A DNA stretch of 64,000 nt from Christiangramia fulva. GTDB taxonomy: Bacteria > Bacteroidota > Bacteroidia > Flavobacteriales > Flavobacteriaceae. The stretch lies in contig NZ_CP028136.1 in assembly GCF_003024155.1 (NCBI RefSeq), positions 3,038,001 through 3,102,000 on the forward strand, written 5' to 3'. The position numbers were made by a program, and so were the translations under genes. Positions 16,949 to 25,364 of the stretch are shown piece after piece; position 1 is the first letter of the stretch, and each line of letters begins with the position of its first letter. Under the pieces are notes generated by a model, which was not told where the DNA came from, ran no database searches, and saw only the letters and a list, made by a program, of their open reading frames with translations.

Positions 16949-17737
16949 TTGCAGCGCAATCGCTTCTACTATTTAATCAGAATTCAATATCTCGGGTATC
17001 GCCTGCACGGCTGGCAGCGGCAGCCAGATGTAAAAACCGTCGAAGGTTTGCTGCATAAGACCTTAAGATGGGTAATGCCTAAAGCTAAATTCAAAATTCT
17101 TGGAACCAGCCGTACCGACGCGATGGTTTCTGCGGGAAATACGGCTTTTGAACTTTTTGTAGATCATGAACCTCTTGAAGATATAGATGAGTTTCTGAAA
17201 GTTTTCAATAAGAACCTTCCACAGGACATTAAAGCTCTTGAAATTGAAGAAGTAGATGCTAAATTCAGTATTATCCAGCATTCAAAAATGAAAGAATATG
17301 CATATCTCTTTTGTTGTGGTGAAAAATATCATCCTTTTTGTGCTCCTTTTATGGCCAACTTTCAGGAAGATCTTGATATTGAAAAAATGAAGCTCGGTGC
17401 AAGAATGTTCGAGGGTACGCATGATTTCAGAAATTATTCGGTGAGAGTTTCTGAAAAAAGCACTTTTGAGCGAACGATCATAAAATCTGAAATTGAAGAA
17501 AACCAATTATATACCGCGAATTTTTTTCCGCAGAAATCCTATGTATTCCATATTCATGGAGCAGGATTTCTTCGACATCAGGTGCGATTGATGATGGGAG
17601 CAATGGTACTTTTGGGCAGGGGAGAGCTATCTTTAGAAGACATTCAGGAAAGCCTTCAGGCCGAAAACAGCCATTTTCAAATGGATTATATCGCTCCGGC
17701 ATCAGGATTAATTTTGAACAAAACCATCTTTGATTAA
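16949..17737 (+). CDS. truA: TruA-like tRNA pseudouridine synthase (divergent)
   Basis: A 262-aa protein of the TruA fold, which makes pseudouridine at positions 38-40 of tRNA. The start is TTG 16949: an in-frame TAA lies at 16937-16939 and no ATG precedes the conserved YLIRIQYLGYRLHGWQ segment. The catalytic loop reads GTSRTDAMVSA instead of the canonical GAGRTDAGVHA, but keeps the Arg-Thr-Asp triad. Near residue 205, GAGFLRHQVRLMMGAMV is the conserved core helix. It may be a second, specialised TruA of Bacteroidota; whether it acts on tRNA is inference. Confidence 0.85.
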   Translation: MQRNRFYYLIRIQYLGYRLHGWQRQPDVKTVEGLLHKTLRWVMPKAKFKILGTSRTDAMVSAGNTAFELFVDHEPLEDIDEFLKVFNKNLPQDIKALEIEEVDAKFSIIQHSKMKEYAYLFCCGEKYHPFCAPFMANFQEDLDIEKMKLGARMFEGTHDFRNYSVRVSEKSTFERTIIKSEIEENQLYTANFFPQKSYVFHIHGAGFLRHQVRLMMGAMVLLGRGELSLEDIQESLQAENSHFQMDYIAPASGLILNKTIFD

Positions 17738-17789
17738 CGCGAGTTTCCTGAATTAACCGAAAATTCTTCTATTTTTATAAAAAAATTTA

Positions 17790-18869
17790 ATGGCAAAACG
17801 AAGAAAGTATTTGCTGAAGCGCCCAAAAGCTACTAAAACCCTGAACCAGGTCCCGGGGACCATGACCTATGTGGGCAATAAAGTTTCTACTGAAACCAAG
17901 CTCGACGTAATTGATTACAATGAAACCAACTACGAAAGGTTTAGTTCCACCACTCCCGAGGATGCTTTCAAATTTGTAGATGAAGACCGTATAACCTGGT
18001 TCAATATCGATGGTCTTAATAATGTGGAAGAAATCGAAAAACTGGGGGACTATTATGAATTGCACCCGTTGGTGATGGAAGACATTGTAAACACTGGCCA
18101 GCGACCCAAAATCGAGAAATACGAAGATTACTTATTTATTGTCGCCCAGATGCTTTACTATAAAAACGGCGATCTCGAAAACGAGCATATCAGTATGGTG
18201 GTTGGTAAAAATTATTTACTCACCTTCCAGGAATCTAACGGTGATGTGTTCGATGCGGTACGGGAACGAATTGAATTTTCTAGAGGCCGGATAAGAGGTC
18301 GTTCTGCAGATTACTTAATGTTCGCCCTCCTCGATGCCATTATTGATAATTATTTTCTGGTTATAGATGATGTAAGCGACCGTATTGATGCTTTGGAAGA
18401 CAGCCTTTTTACTTCTGAACCCAGCGACCATATTACCTACGATATTCAGGAATTAAAACGCAATATACTTCGCATTCGAAGAGCTGTATTTCCATTACGC
18501 GAGGTTATTGGCCGGCTGGAAAGAATGGAAACTATTCTTATTGAGGAACGAACCACAAATTACATCAGGGACCTGCATGATCATATTGTCCAAATTTCAG
18601 AAAATATCGATATCTATCGCGAAATGATCTGGGGCCTAATGGACATGTATATTTCCACGATCAACAATAAAATGAATGAAGTTATGAAAGTGCTGACGAT
18701 TATGGCCAGTATTTTTATCCCGCTGACCTTTATTGCCGGTATCTACGGAATGAATTTCGAATATATGCCAGAACTGGAATGGAAATACAGCTATTTCGTG
18801 CTTCTAGGAATTATGTTTATAATATTTATGGCAATGCTGTATTACTTCAAAAGAAAAAAATGGCTTTAA
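17790..18869 (+). CDS. corA: CorA family magnesium/cobalt transporter
   Basis: An inner-membrane pentameric Mg2+ channel subunit of 359 aa. A long cytoplasmic domain is followed by two C-terminal transmembrane helices. The signature YGMN is present in IAGIYGMNFEYMPELEW (near residue 320), with the second helix YFVLLGIMFIIFMAMLYYF. A basic C terminus (KRKKW) ends the protein. The lactonase gene begins 4 nt downstream, so the two are probably transcribed together. Confidence 0.93.
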   Translation: MAKRRKYLLKRPKATKTLNQVPGTMTYVGNKVSTETKLDVIDYNETNYERFSSTTPEDAFKFVDEDRITWFNIDGLNNVEEIEKLGDYYELHPLVMEDIVNTGQRPKIEKYEDYLFIVAQMLYYKNGDLENEHISMVVGKNYLLTFQESNGDVFDAVRERIEFSRGRIRGRSADYLMFALLDAIIDNYFLVIDDVSDRIDALEDSLFTSEPSDHITYDIQELKRNILRIRRAVFPLREVIGRLERMETILIEERTTNYIRDLHDHIVQISENIDIYREMIWGLMDMYISTINNKMNEVMKVLTIMASIFIPLTFIAGIYGMNFEYMPELEWKYSYFVLLGIMFIIFMAMLYYFKRKKWL

Positions 18870-18873
18870 ACCT

Positions 18874-20028
18874 ATGAAACTAACAATGAAAATTTTGTGC
18901 ACTTTGATAGTTGGAACTGTAGTTTCCAATTACTCTTTTTCCCAGGCTCCTTCTGAAAAACCGGTTGATTCCGTTAATAAAATGTATGTTGGCACCTATA
19001 CGAAAAAAGAAGGCCATGTTGATGGAAAGGCTGAAGGGATCTATTACGTTCATCAAAAGGTAGATTCGGGGAATTTAAAGCTGGTTTGCACGGCGGCTTC
19101 AAATATTGTGAATCCTTCTTTTGTGAAAGCGGGGAAAAAAGGTAATTTTCTTTTTGCGGTTAGCGAACTTGGGCCGGGTGAGGGAGAGAATGGCTGGGTT
19201 TATTCCTATAAGATAAAAGAAGACGGTTCTCTGGAAGAATTAGATAAAGAGAGTTCAGGAGCATTTGCACCCTGCCATCTCGAGCTGGATAAGTCAGGAA
19301 AATATTTGTTTGTGAGTAATTATGTTGGAGGAGTCGTTAGAGAATTTAAAATTGATAATGACGGTGGTCTGAGCCTGGTGCAGGAGCTCAATATCGAAAA
19401 TCCGCAAAAATCTCATGCTCATTCTGTCACCATCAGCGGTGATAATAGAAATGCCTATATAGCCGATCTTGGTAATGATAAGATCTGGATCTATGATTTT
19501 GATGCTACCACCGGAACCTTAAAACCTTCAGAACAAAAATTTGTGGAGTTACCAAAGGGAGCGGGTCCCCGTCACATGGTTTTTACTAAAAACGGAAGCT
19601 ATGCCTATTCGGTAAACGAACTAAACAGCAGCGTGAGTGTTTTTAAAGTATTAAAAAATGGTGGTTTAGAGCTTATTCAGAATATATCCAGCCTTCCTGC
19701 CAGTTACAAAGGGAAGAATGCTCCGGCAGATATTCACCTTCATCCTTCAGGCAGGTTTTTATATGCTTCCAACCGTTTTCATGACAGTATTGTGATCTAT
19801 GCGGTGAACCAGGACACGGGGAAATTGAGTGTTATCGATTATGTTCCCATTGCCGGCAAAACTCCCAGAAACTTTACCATTTCGCCTTACGGAAAGTACC
19901 TGTACGCGGCAAGTCAGGATACAGGGAATATTACTATTTATACGATCAATGAAAATACAGGAAAACTCACGCCGAAATCTTCAGTTTTTGAGATCAAAAC
20001 TCCTGTTTGCCTGGAGTTTGTGAAATAA
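18874..20028 (+). CDS. secreted lactonase family protein (7-bladed beta-propeller, 6-phosphogluconolactonase-like)
   Basis: A 384-aa protein with signal peptide (cleavage after about residue 24). The mature part is a YkgB/Pgl-type seven-bladed propeller: repeats such as PCHLELDKSGKYLFVSNY, HAHSVTISGDNRNAYIADLG, GPRHMVFTKNGSYAYSVNE and DIHLHPSGRFLYASNR carry the conserved His, Asp and Asn. Because it is exported, cytosolic 6-phosphogluconolactone is an unlikely substrate; a periplasmic lactone or a binding role is more plausible (inference). Confidence 0.85.
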   Translation: MKLTMKILCTLIVGTVVSNYSFSQAPSEKPVDSVNKMYVGTYTKKEGHVDGKAEGIYYVHQKVDSGNLKLVCTAASNIVNPSFVKAGKKGNFLFAVSELGPGEGENGWVYSYKIKEDGSLEELDKESSGAFAPCHLELDKSGKYLFVSNYVGGVVREFKIDNDGGLSLVQELNIENPQKSHAHSVTISGDNRNAYIADLGNDKIWIYDFDATTGTLKPSEQKFVELPKGAGPRHMVFTKNGSYAYSVNELNSSVSVFKVLKNGGLELIQNISSLPASYKGKNAPADIHLHPSGRFLYASNRFHDSIVIYAVNQDTGKLSVIDYVPIAGKTPRNFTISPYGKYLYAASQDTGNITIYTINENTGKLTPKSSVFEIKTPVCLEFVK

Positions 20029-20105
20029 TTCCTAAATCTGTTTTAGCTTATTAGAGGAAAGAATATTTTTAATATTTTGGCATCAAAATGAACTAATTCC
20101 TTTTT

Positions 20106-20435
20106 ATGAAGTTATACCGAAATGTATTTCTTTATGGGATATTAATGGTAGTTTTTGCTTGCGGAACCCTTCCACCTTTTGCCGATAAGCCAATAAGAGA
20201 GGCTATTGATATCCCCGAAAATTTCATGACAAAACCCGGTGTGGAATTCGAAGAAAATTCCTGTAAAAATCCGTTGATAGATCCCCGAACCGGTGTTGAA
20301 ATTTATCTCGTGGAATCTTTGGAAGGGATGGGAGATTACCGCGTACCTTCCGGCAGTTACGGGGTAGAGGCCAATGAACTTCTACGCGTAGATTGCAGGA
20401 CGGGTAAGGTGATCGGAATAGTAAGAAACAACTAG
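20106..20435 (+). CDS. small lipoprotein of unknown function
   Basis: A 109-aa protein whose N terminus (ILMVVFACGTLP) is a lipoprotein signal with the lipobox Cys near residue 20. The mature part has two further Cys (ENSCKNPLIDPRTG and RVDCRTGKV) that could form a disulfide. I do not recognise a family. Its TAG stop and the stop of the convergent deacylase gene share the palindrome CTAG at 20432-20435. Confidence 0.75.
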   Translation: MKLYRNVFLYGILMVVFACGTLPPFADKPIREAIDIPENFMTKPGVEFEENSCKNPLIDPRTGVEIYLVESLEGMGDYRVPSGSYGVEANELLRVDCRTGKVIGIVRNN

Positions 20436-21349
20436 TTTTCCACTTCTTTGACTACAAAAAAGCCGTCATTTCCCTGGGATTGGTATAAGGGCATAAAAAT
20501 CCTTGCGTTCCATTCGCTTTTCACTTCCTTACCATTCTGTTTTGCCAGGAGCTCTCCTTTTTCTATTTTCTGAAAATTTTCATAGCCCGGCTGCATCTCA
20601 AAAATATCATCATCATCCAAACCATGTCTGTATATAATTTCAAAAGTTTTTTGAGGCGGAGCATTCTTTTCAGCAAAACGGTTCACACAGTCAGGATAAG
20701 TGGAAATTCGTTCTAAATCAAGGTCACCGGCTTCCTTTAAAGCTAGCCAGATAAGGCCTTCATGATTTTCTACCGAAGATTTATCAGTATGTTGCCCGGC
20801 TTCAAATACGAAACCCGTCATTCCTGTTCTGCTTAAATAATGATCAATATCGCCGGTGATAATATCGCTAAAACCCCGGATGATGTAGGTTGGAAACCGA
20901 TGCGCCCATTCATCATTATCATTCACTACCTGAACCGAAATATAAGGCAGGCTGGGAGAGGAGGTCGTGTGGCAGTCGAGAAAATAACGTTTGGTGAAAT
21001 TAGATTCGGGATACTTCTTCAGAATATCGATGATCTCGAACATCTCTTTGGTTTCATGGGTATCTTTTCCGCCGGCCTCAATGTTTTCCGTGGTCCAGGT
21101 GCGATTAAGATCTTCATCAATATACCTTTTGTTCTCATTCAAAGCCATTTTATTACCTGAAATTCCCACGAAAGTGCCATTTATTTCCGGTCGGGTTTTT
21201 TCAAGCTCATCAAAAACTCTTTCCAGGGCTTTTACTCCGCTTGGTTCATTCCCATGGATCCCTGCGCTTACAAAAAGCAATGGACCTTTTTTTCCGGAAG
21301 TATATTTACCAATAATTCTTGGAATTTCTTCTTTCAATTCTTCATTCAT
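20432..21349 (-). CDS. succinylglutamate desuccinylase/aspartoacylase (AstE/AspA) family zinc hydrolase
   Basis: A 305-aa M14-like amidohydrolase. Zinc ligands are visible in SAGIHGNEPSG (His and Glu, near residue 29) and in LDCHTTSSPS (His, near 125), with DEDLNRTW near 80 and the catalytic Glu probably in FVFEAGQHTDKS. Family members release acyl groups from amino acids such as N-acetyl-aspartate or N-succinyl-glutamate. It is the third gene of the operon with the ATP-grasp ligase and the DUF1704 protein, so the real substrate may be an amino-acid conjugate or peptide made by that ligase (inference). Confidence 0.88.
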   Translation of the reverse strand: MNEELKEEIPRIIGKYTSGKKGPLLFVSAGIHGNEPSGVKALERVFDELEKTRPEINGTFVGISGNKMALNENKRYIDEDLNRTWTTENIEAGGKDTHETKEMFEIIDILKKYPESNFTKRYFLDCHTTSSPSLPYISVQVVNDNDEWAHRFPTYIIRGFSDIITGDIDHYLSRTGMTGFVFEAGQHTDKSSVENHEGLIWLALKEAGDLDLERISTYPDCVNRFAEKNAPPQKTFEIIYRHGLDDDDIFEMQPGYENFQKIEKGELLAKQNGKEVKSEWNARIFMPLYQSQGNDGFFVVKEVEN

Positions 21350-21360
21350 AAAACAAGTTT

Positions 21361-22413
21361 TTATTCCATCGTAGCCAGTGTCCTGTTAGAAAGCTGACCT
21401 TCATATTGTTTTTTATATTCCACTTTTCTTTCAATTGCCTCAATTACATAATCGGTAAAGGGAGGCAGGCCAATATCCTTAAATCGTTCCATTCCGCCGG
21501 GACTCAGCACATTTATTTCTATGAGCTTATCCTTTACGATGTCAAGCCCCACGAAAAAGAGTCCGTCACGAATTAGTTTGGGCGCTGTAAGGCTTATAAT
21601 TCTTTTCATCTCAGGAGTTAGATCACTGCTGTCTGCCGTGGCACCGAGTTTAAAATTACTCCTGAATTCACCTTCACCGCTCACTCTTCTGATGATCGCT
21701 TTTTCACCATTTTTCTCCATCACTTTTCCGTTTAGCAGAAGCACCCGAACATCTCCATTTTTTACATCGGGTAAGAATTCCTGTGCTATCACATAACCCT
21801 GGCTGCTCAGATGTTCGATGATCTGGTTTAGGTTCTTCTCATTTTCATCGATGAGATAAACGTCCTGCCCACCGGAACCTTCCAAAGGTTTTAAGACCAT
21901 TTTCTTATTCTGTTTCTCGAAAAAATCAAGGATCTGGTCTTTATCCCGGGTAATGATGGAGTCGGGTTTTATTTCAGGGGGTAATTCTTCAAAATAAAGC
22001 TTATCGATAAAAGCATGAGAAAGGGCATAAGCATCGTTCAATACCAGCACATCCAGTTGTTGCACCATTCTTCCAAAGGCGACACCGGCCTGCTCTGCCC
22101 ATTGTCTTTCTTTTTCTTCAGTAGGATTATTTCTTATAAAGAGAACGTCTAAACTTGTAGCGTCAATTTTTTTCTTTCTGGCTTTGCTGCTTTGCAGTGC
22201 CTCCAGGAATTTTTTTGTCGATTTCGTTTTGGTATTTTTCGGCACCTGGGTTGCGTTGATGCTTATCGGCGCATCATGATGGAAGCTGAAATCACCCACT
22301 CCCATCGCAAAGACTTCATGGCCTCTTTGATGAGCCATCGTCATTAAGGCTACAGAAGTTCCTTTAGCTTCAGTAGCAACATCGTTCAACACAAAACATA
22401 TTTTCATTTGCAA
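21361..22413 (-). CDS. ATP-grasp ligase, glutathione synthetase-like
   Basis: A 350-aa protein with the GSH synthetase layout: an N-terminal domain starting ICFVLNDVATE, then the ATP-grasp fold with KMVLKPLEGSGGQDVYLI near residue 185, FLPDVKNGDVRVLLLNGKVM near 230, IRRVSGEGEFRSNFKLGA near 255 and the metal-binding DKLIEINVLSPGG near 305. It joins a carboxylate to an amine using ATP. No gamma-glutamylcysteine ligase is nearby, so classical glutathione synthesis is not supported. Its start overlaps the DUF1704 gene end by 10 nt. Confidence 0.87.
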   Translation of the reverse strand: MQMKICFVLNDVATEAKGTSVALMTMAHQRGHEVFAMGVGDFSFHHDAPISINATQVPKNTKTKSTKKFLEALQSSKARKKKIDATSLDVLFIRNNPTEEKERQWAEQAGVAFGRMVQQLDVLVLNDAYALSHAFIDKLYFEELPPEIKPDSIITRDKDQILDFFEKQNKKMVLKPLEGSGGQDVYLIDENEKNLNQIIEHLSSQGYVIAQEFLPDVKNGDVRVLLLNGKVMEKNGEKAIIRRVSGEGEFRSNFKLGATADSSDLTPEMKRIISLTAPKLIRDGLFFVGLDIVKDKLIEINVLSPGGMERFKDIGLPPFTDYVIEAIERKVEYKKQYEGQLSNRTLATME

Positions 22414-24254
22414 ACCATTTGTGGCAGTTCTAATCCCTGCCTGATTAATTCTAATTTTTTATACATTTTTTCGCTATGCAGGTAGCTGGGCTTGATTTTG
22501 AGTGGATTCAGTACTTTTCTTTCCATTAATTCCTCGATAATTTCCAGGTGTTTGAATCCGTATTTTCCCGCGAGGAGAGGTTCCAGCTCGCCTCCTTTTT
22601 CAAGGTGTTGCTTCAATTGAACAAGGCCTTTTAAATAAATGATGTCTTTTAGAAATCCGCCACCCTGCATAATTCGGGAAGTAATATTAAAAGCCCTTTC
22701 CGGAAGAAATCCAAATTCTGATCGTAACAATCTGAAAATTTCCTGAAAATTACCCCCGTTTATCAAGGCTTCACCTGCGATTACCCTTCCGGCCAAAATA
22801 CGCAGACGGTTAGCCGTAAGGCCGTCTACCATATATTCAGACAATACTGCCATTCCCTCCTGCATGGGATCATAATCGGCTAAACCTATACTTAACTGCT
22901 GTAGAGGCTGTTTGCTTCCGTTATAGTAGGTGAGGGCATGGGTTCCCACCTCATGCTGGATAAGCGCTTCGGCTTCTTTCGGGCTCATTTTATAATCTTC
23001 AGGAAGGTATAATTCACCCTGGGAAACCATCATTATATTCACATCCTTCCTGATATGGATCTTACTTTTGAAGTTTTCATCCTGCTTCCTGTAAAAATCA
23101 AATTCCTTACGAGCCATACTGCTGAAAGATCGTGCATCCAGCAGATTCTTGTCGTGGCTGTGTTCTTCCTCCTCAACTTCAGAAAGGATATTACGGGCCT
23201 CTTCACATAATTCCTTTTCTATGCCTTTATAAAGACGGATGCTGTCATACATGAAATTACGGGTTCCGCGTTCATTGAGCATGGAAATTTGTAAATCGAG
23301 TTCCTCGCGCTTTTCCCGAAAAAGAAAAGACATGGTAGGATCATCTATTTCTTCGATTTTCAGGTTGAAAAGACGTCTTTTTAGAACATCAGGGTCTACC
23401 GGTAAAAGACGGTAGTGATAATCAATCACATGATCAAAATTGCTCTTAAAAAACTCCTGTTTGATTTCATAAATATTAGAAGGGGAAATGAGCCATAAAA
23501 ACTGGTAAGATTTTTCGATTTCCGTAAGTTTTTTATCGATTTCGAAAACTTTTGTTTTCAAATATTTTCTTCCAAGAACATTGTAACTGGCGATTCCACT
23601 GGAGGTCTGTACCCTGATAAATTCAAAAAAAGACTGGTGCATGGCGTGGATAAGAAAATCCTTAAAATTCCGAAAAAATACAGGGAACAGGCGATTTCCG
23701 CCATTGCGGTAAACCGGCGGGAGTTCAAGCCCTACGATTACGGCACCACAATTTTTAGCGGTTTCCATATCCATTAAAGGTTCTTTGTCTTTTGGGTGCC
23801 TATTGGGAGTATCTATAATTTCAGTTTCCAGATTCAGACCTGTAAATTCCTGGTTGACTTCGGAAAGGTTTTTCTGCAGCGTTTCAAGTGTCGATGGCAA
23901 TCGGTCTGCGGGGCCTTTTATAATGATCTTCCTTGATTCATCAGATCCGGAATAGATTTCGAATAACAGGTACGATTTGAATTTCGCCGAAAGTTCATCA
24001 GATAATCTGAAAAGGAGTTTTTGATAATCGGAAAAATCAGAGTCTCCAATGATCAAATAAGAGGCCTCGTTAGTAACAAATCTTGCAGTACCGCGGTCAT
24101 TTTTCTTCCTGCGATAAATTACCAGGTAGGGTAATTCCTTTTCAATATGAAGAACCCCATCTCCGGGCAGCGACCAGCTTACCTCTTTCTCCTTATGAAG
24201 AGTTGTTAAAATTTGATTAATCGATTCTTTTGTTAAATCGGTTATTTCCTGCAT
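22404..24254 (-). CDS. DUF1704 / QEGLA-motif metallopeptidase-like protein
   Basis: A 616-aa protein known as flavohemoglobin expression-modulating QEGLA motif protein. The metal site is LIQHEVGTHALTYYNG (H-E-x3-H, near residue 430), followed about 25 residues later by DPMQEGMAVLSEYM, a variant of QEGLA. The family is related to the animal microtubule tyrosine carboxypeptidase MATCAP (DUF1704), so a carboxypeptidase reaction is a reasonable guess. The N-terminal about 280 residues have no motif I recognise. It is the first gene of the operon with the ATP-grasp ligase and the AstE/AspA hydrolase. Confidence 0.85.
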   Translation of the reverse strand: MQEITDLTKESINQILTTLHKEKEVSWSLPGDGVLHIEKELPYLVIYRRKKNDRGTARFVTNEASYLIIGDSDFSDYQKLLFRLSDELSAKFKSYLLFEIYSGSDESRKIIIKGPADRLPSTLETLQKNLSEVNQEFTGLNLETEIIDTPNRHPKDKEPLMDMETAKNCGAVIVGLELPPVYRNGGNRLFPVFFRNFKDFLIHAMHQSFFEFIRVQTSSGIASYNVLGRKYLKTKVFEIDKKLTEIEKSYQFLWLISPSNIYEIKQEFFKSNFDHVIDYHYRLLPVDPDVLKRRLFNLKIEEIDDPTMSFLFREKREELDLQISMLNERGTRNFMYDSIRLYKGIEKELCEEARNILSEVEEEEHSHDKNLLDARSFSSMARKEFDFYRKQDENFKSKIHIRKDVNIMMVSQGELYLPEDYKMSPKEAEALIQHEVGTHALTYYNGSKQPLQQLSIGLADYDPMQEGMAVLSEYMVDGLTANRLRILAGRVIAGEALINGGNFQEIFRLLRSEFGFLPERAFNITSRIMQGGGFLKDIIYLKGLVQLKQHLEKGGELEPLLAGKYGFKHLEIIEELMERKVLNPLKIKPSYLHSEKMYKKLELIRQGLELPQMVCK

Positions 24255-24481
24255 TTGTCTTTGTCTTCTCGAAGTAAATTCTTTAAAAACACCTGCATCC
24301 CAGTCCTTTATTAAACAAATCTGAAAATCGGGTTTTTTTAAAGTTAGGAAGAAAAAGATGTATACAAAGTGCTTTCTATAGATTTGACAATACTTTAAGA
24401 AAGCTTAAATTAATATTGAGAAAATAGAGAGGTAAAGGCTACAGGAAATTTAAAAGAGTCTTGAAAATTAAGAAATTCTAA

Positions 24482-25171
24482 TTAGAGTTTAAATGAGAAG
24501 CCATCAGCCTTTTTGCGGTTGTATTTTTGCTCATCGAACATATGTAAGAAAGATCCTTTTCGGGAGGAATTCATGTCTTTTTCCTTTAGTTTCACGAGAA
24601 TATCCATACCGTTGATCTTATTAATAAAATTTCTTTTATCGAGTTTTTCATCGAGAATGGCTTCATACAGCTTTTGAAGCTGGCGCATGGTGAATTTAGG
24701 AGGAAGAAGTTCAAAGCCTATAGGCTCTTTGGATGTTTTATATCGGAGACGGCTTATGGCGTGCCTGACCATGATATTGTGGTCAAAAATAAGATCTGGA
24801 GCTTTGGCTACGCTAAACCATTTTGCGCTGTATTTTTCTATAAGCTCCTCATTGTGGTCCTGGATGTTTATTAGGGCGTAGTAAGCTACCGAGATAGTTC
24901 GTTCTGCGGGATCGCGATCAACTTTACTGTAGCTGTGGAGCTGCTCCATGTAAACATTGTTGATCCCGGTAAGAGTTCGAAGAATTCGGCTGGCCGCCTC
25001 ATCAAGATTTTCTTGTTGTTGCAGAAAACCGCCCATTAAAGACCATTTTCCCTTTTCAGGTTCAAAATCTCTTTTAATGAGAAGAATTTTTAAATCTTCT
25101 TTATCAAAACCAAAAATTATACAGTCAACAGCGAGCAGAACCTTGTCTTCAGCAGAGTAATTATTAATCAT
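24482..25171 (-). CDS. araR: Nudix-type transcriptional regulator, AraR-like
   Basis: A 229-aa protein with an N-terminal Nudix-fold sensor (about residues 10-145) and a C-terminal winged helix (about 150-215, LPPKFTMRQLQKLYEAILDE). The Nudix box is degenerate: after G-G-F-x4-E-N-L the helix reads AASRILRTLTGI, so the catalytic Glu residues of REUxEE are missing and it should bind rather than hydrolyse ligand. This build matches AraR of Bacteroides, a Nudix-related repressor of arabinose genes, and the gene is divergent from the arabinan locus. A perfect TAAATTTG lies only 6 nt from its ATG (minus strand 25184-25177), which would give a very short or absent 5' leader. Name given by context and architecture. 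Confidence 0.83.
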   Translation of the reverse strand: MINNYSAEDKVLLAVDCIIFGFDKEDLKILLIKRDFEPEKGKWSLMGGFLQQQENLDEAASRILRTLTGINNVYMEQLHSYSKVDRDPAERTISVAYYALINIQDHNEELIEKYSAKWFSVAKAPDLIFDHNIMVRHAISRLRYKTSKEPIGFELLPPKFTMRQLQKLYEAILDEKLDKRNFINKINGMDILVKLKEKDMNSSRKGSFLHMFDEQKYNRKKADGFSFKL

Positions 25172-25292
25172 GGAGGCAAATTTAAAAATATTCTTCAGAT
25201 GGCTTTTAAAATATTTTTACAAAATAAACGGCCGGAATCATTAGCGGATTCTCTTTTTAACACATACAAAGTTAAATAATTGTAAAAATAAT

Positions 25293-25324
25293 TTTGGTTT
25301 TTTAAAAAAACTTTAATTAATTTG
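25293..25324 (+). promoter_or_regulatory. candidate promoter of the arabinan operon (susC)
   Basis: TTTG (25293-25296) is followed after 20 nt by TTAATTTG (25317-25324), one base off the -7 consensus TAnnTTTG. The candidate AraR operator starts on the next base, where the transcription start should fall. Confidence 0.4.
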
Positions 25325-25345
25325 GAAATGTAAAAATCACACTTA
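25325..25345 (+). promoter_or_regulatory. candidate AraR operator, site 1 (susC)
   Basis: GAAATGT-N7-ACACTTA, an inverted repeat with 7-bp arms and a 7-bp spacer. Its right arm is identical and its left arm 5/7 identical to the site upstream of araB. It lies directly downstream of the predicted -7 box and 19 nt before the susC start, a position suited to repression. Confidence 0.6.
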
Positions 25346-25364
25346 TTAATTTCAATCTTAAACT

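Noticed and set aside
21361..22413. Classical glutathione synthetase (gshB)
   Set aside because: Fold is similar, but there is no gamma-glutamylcysteine ligase nearby and the operon partners are hydrolases; only the ATP-grasp class is supported.
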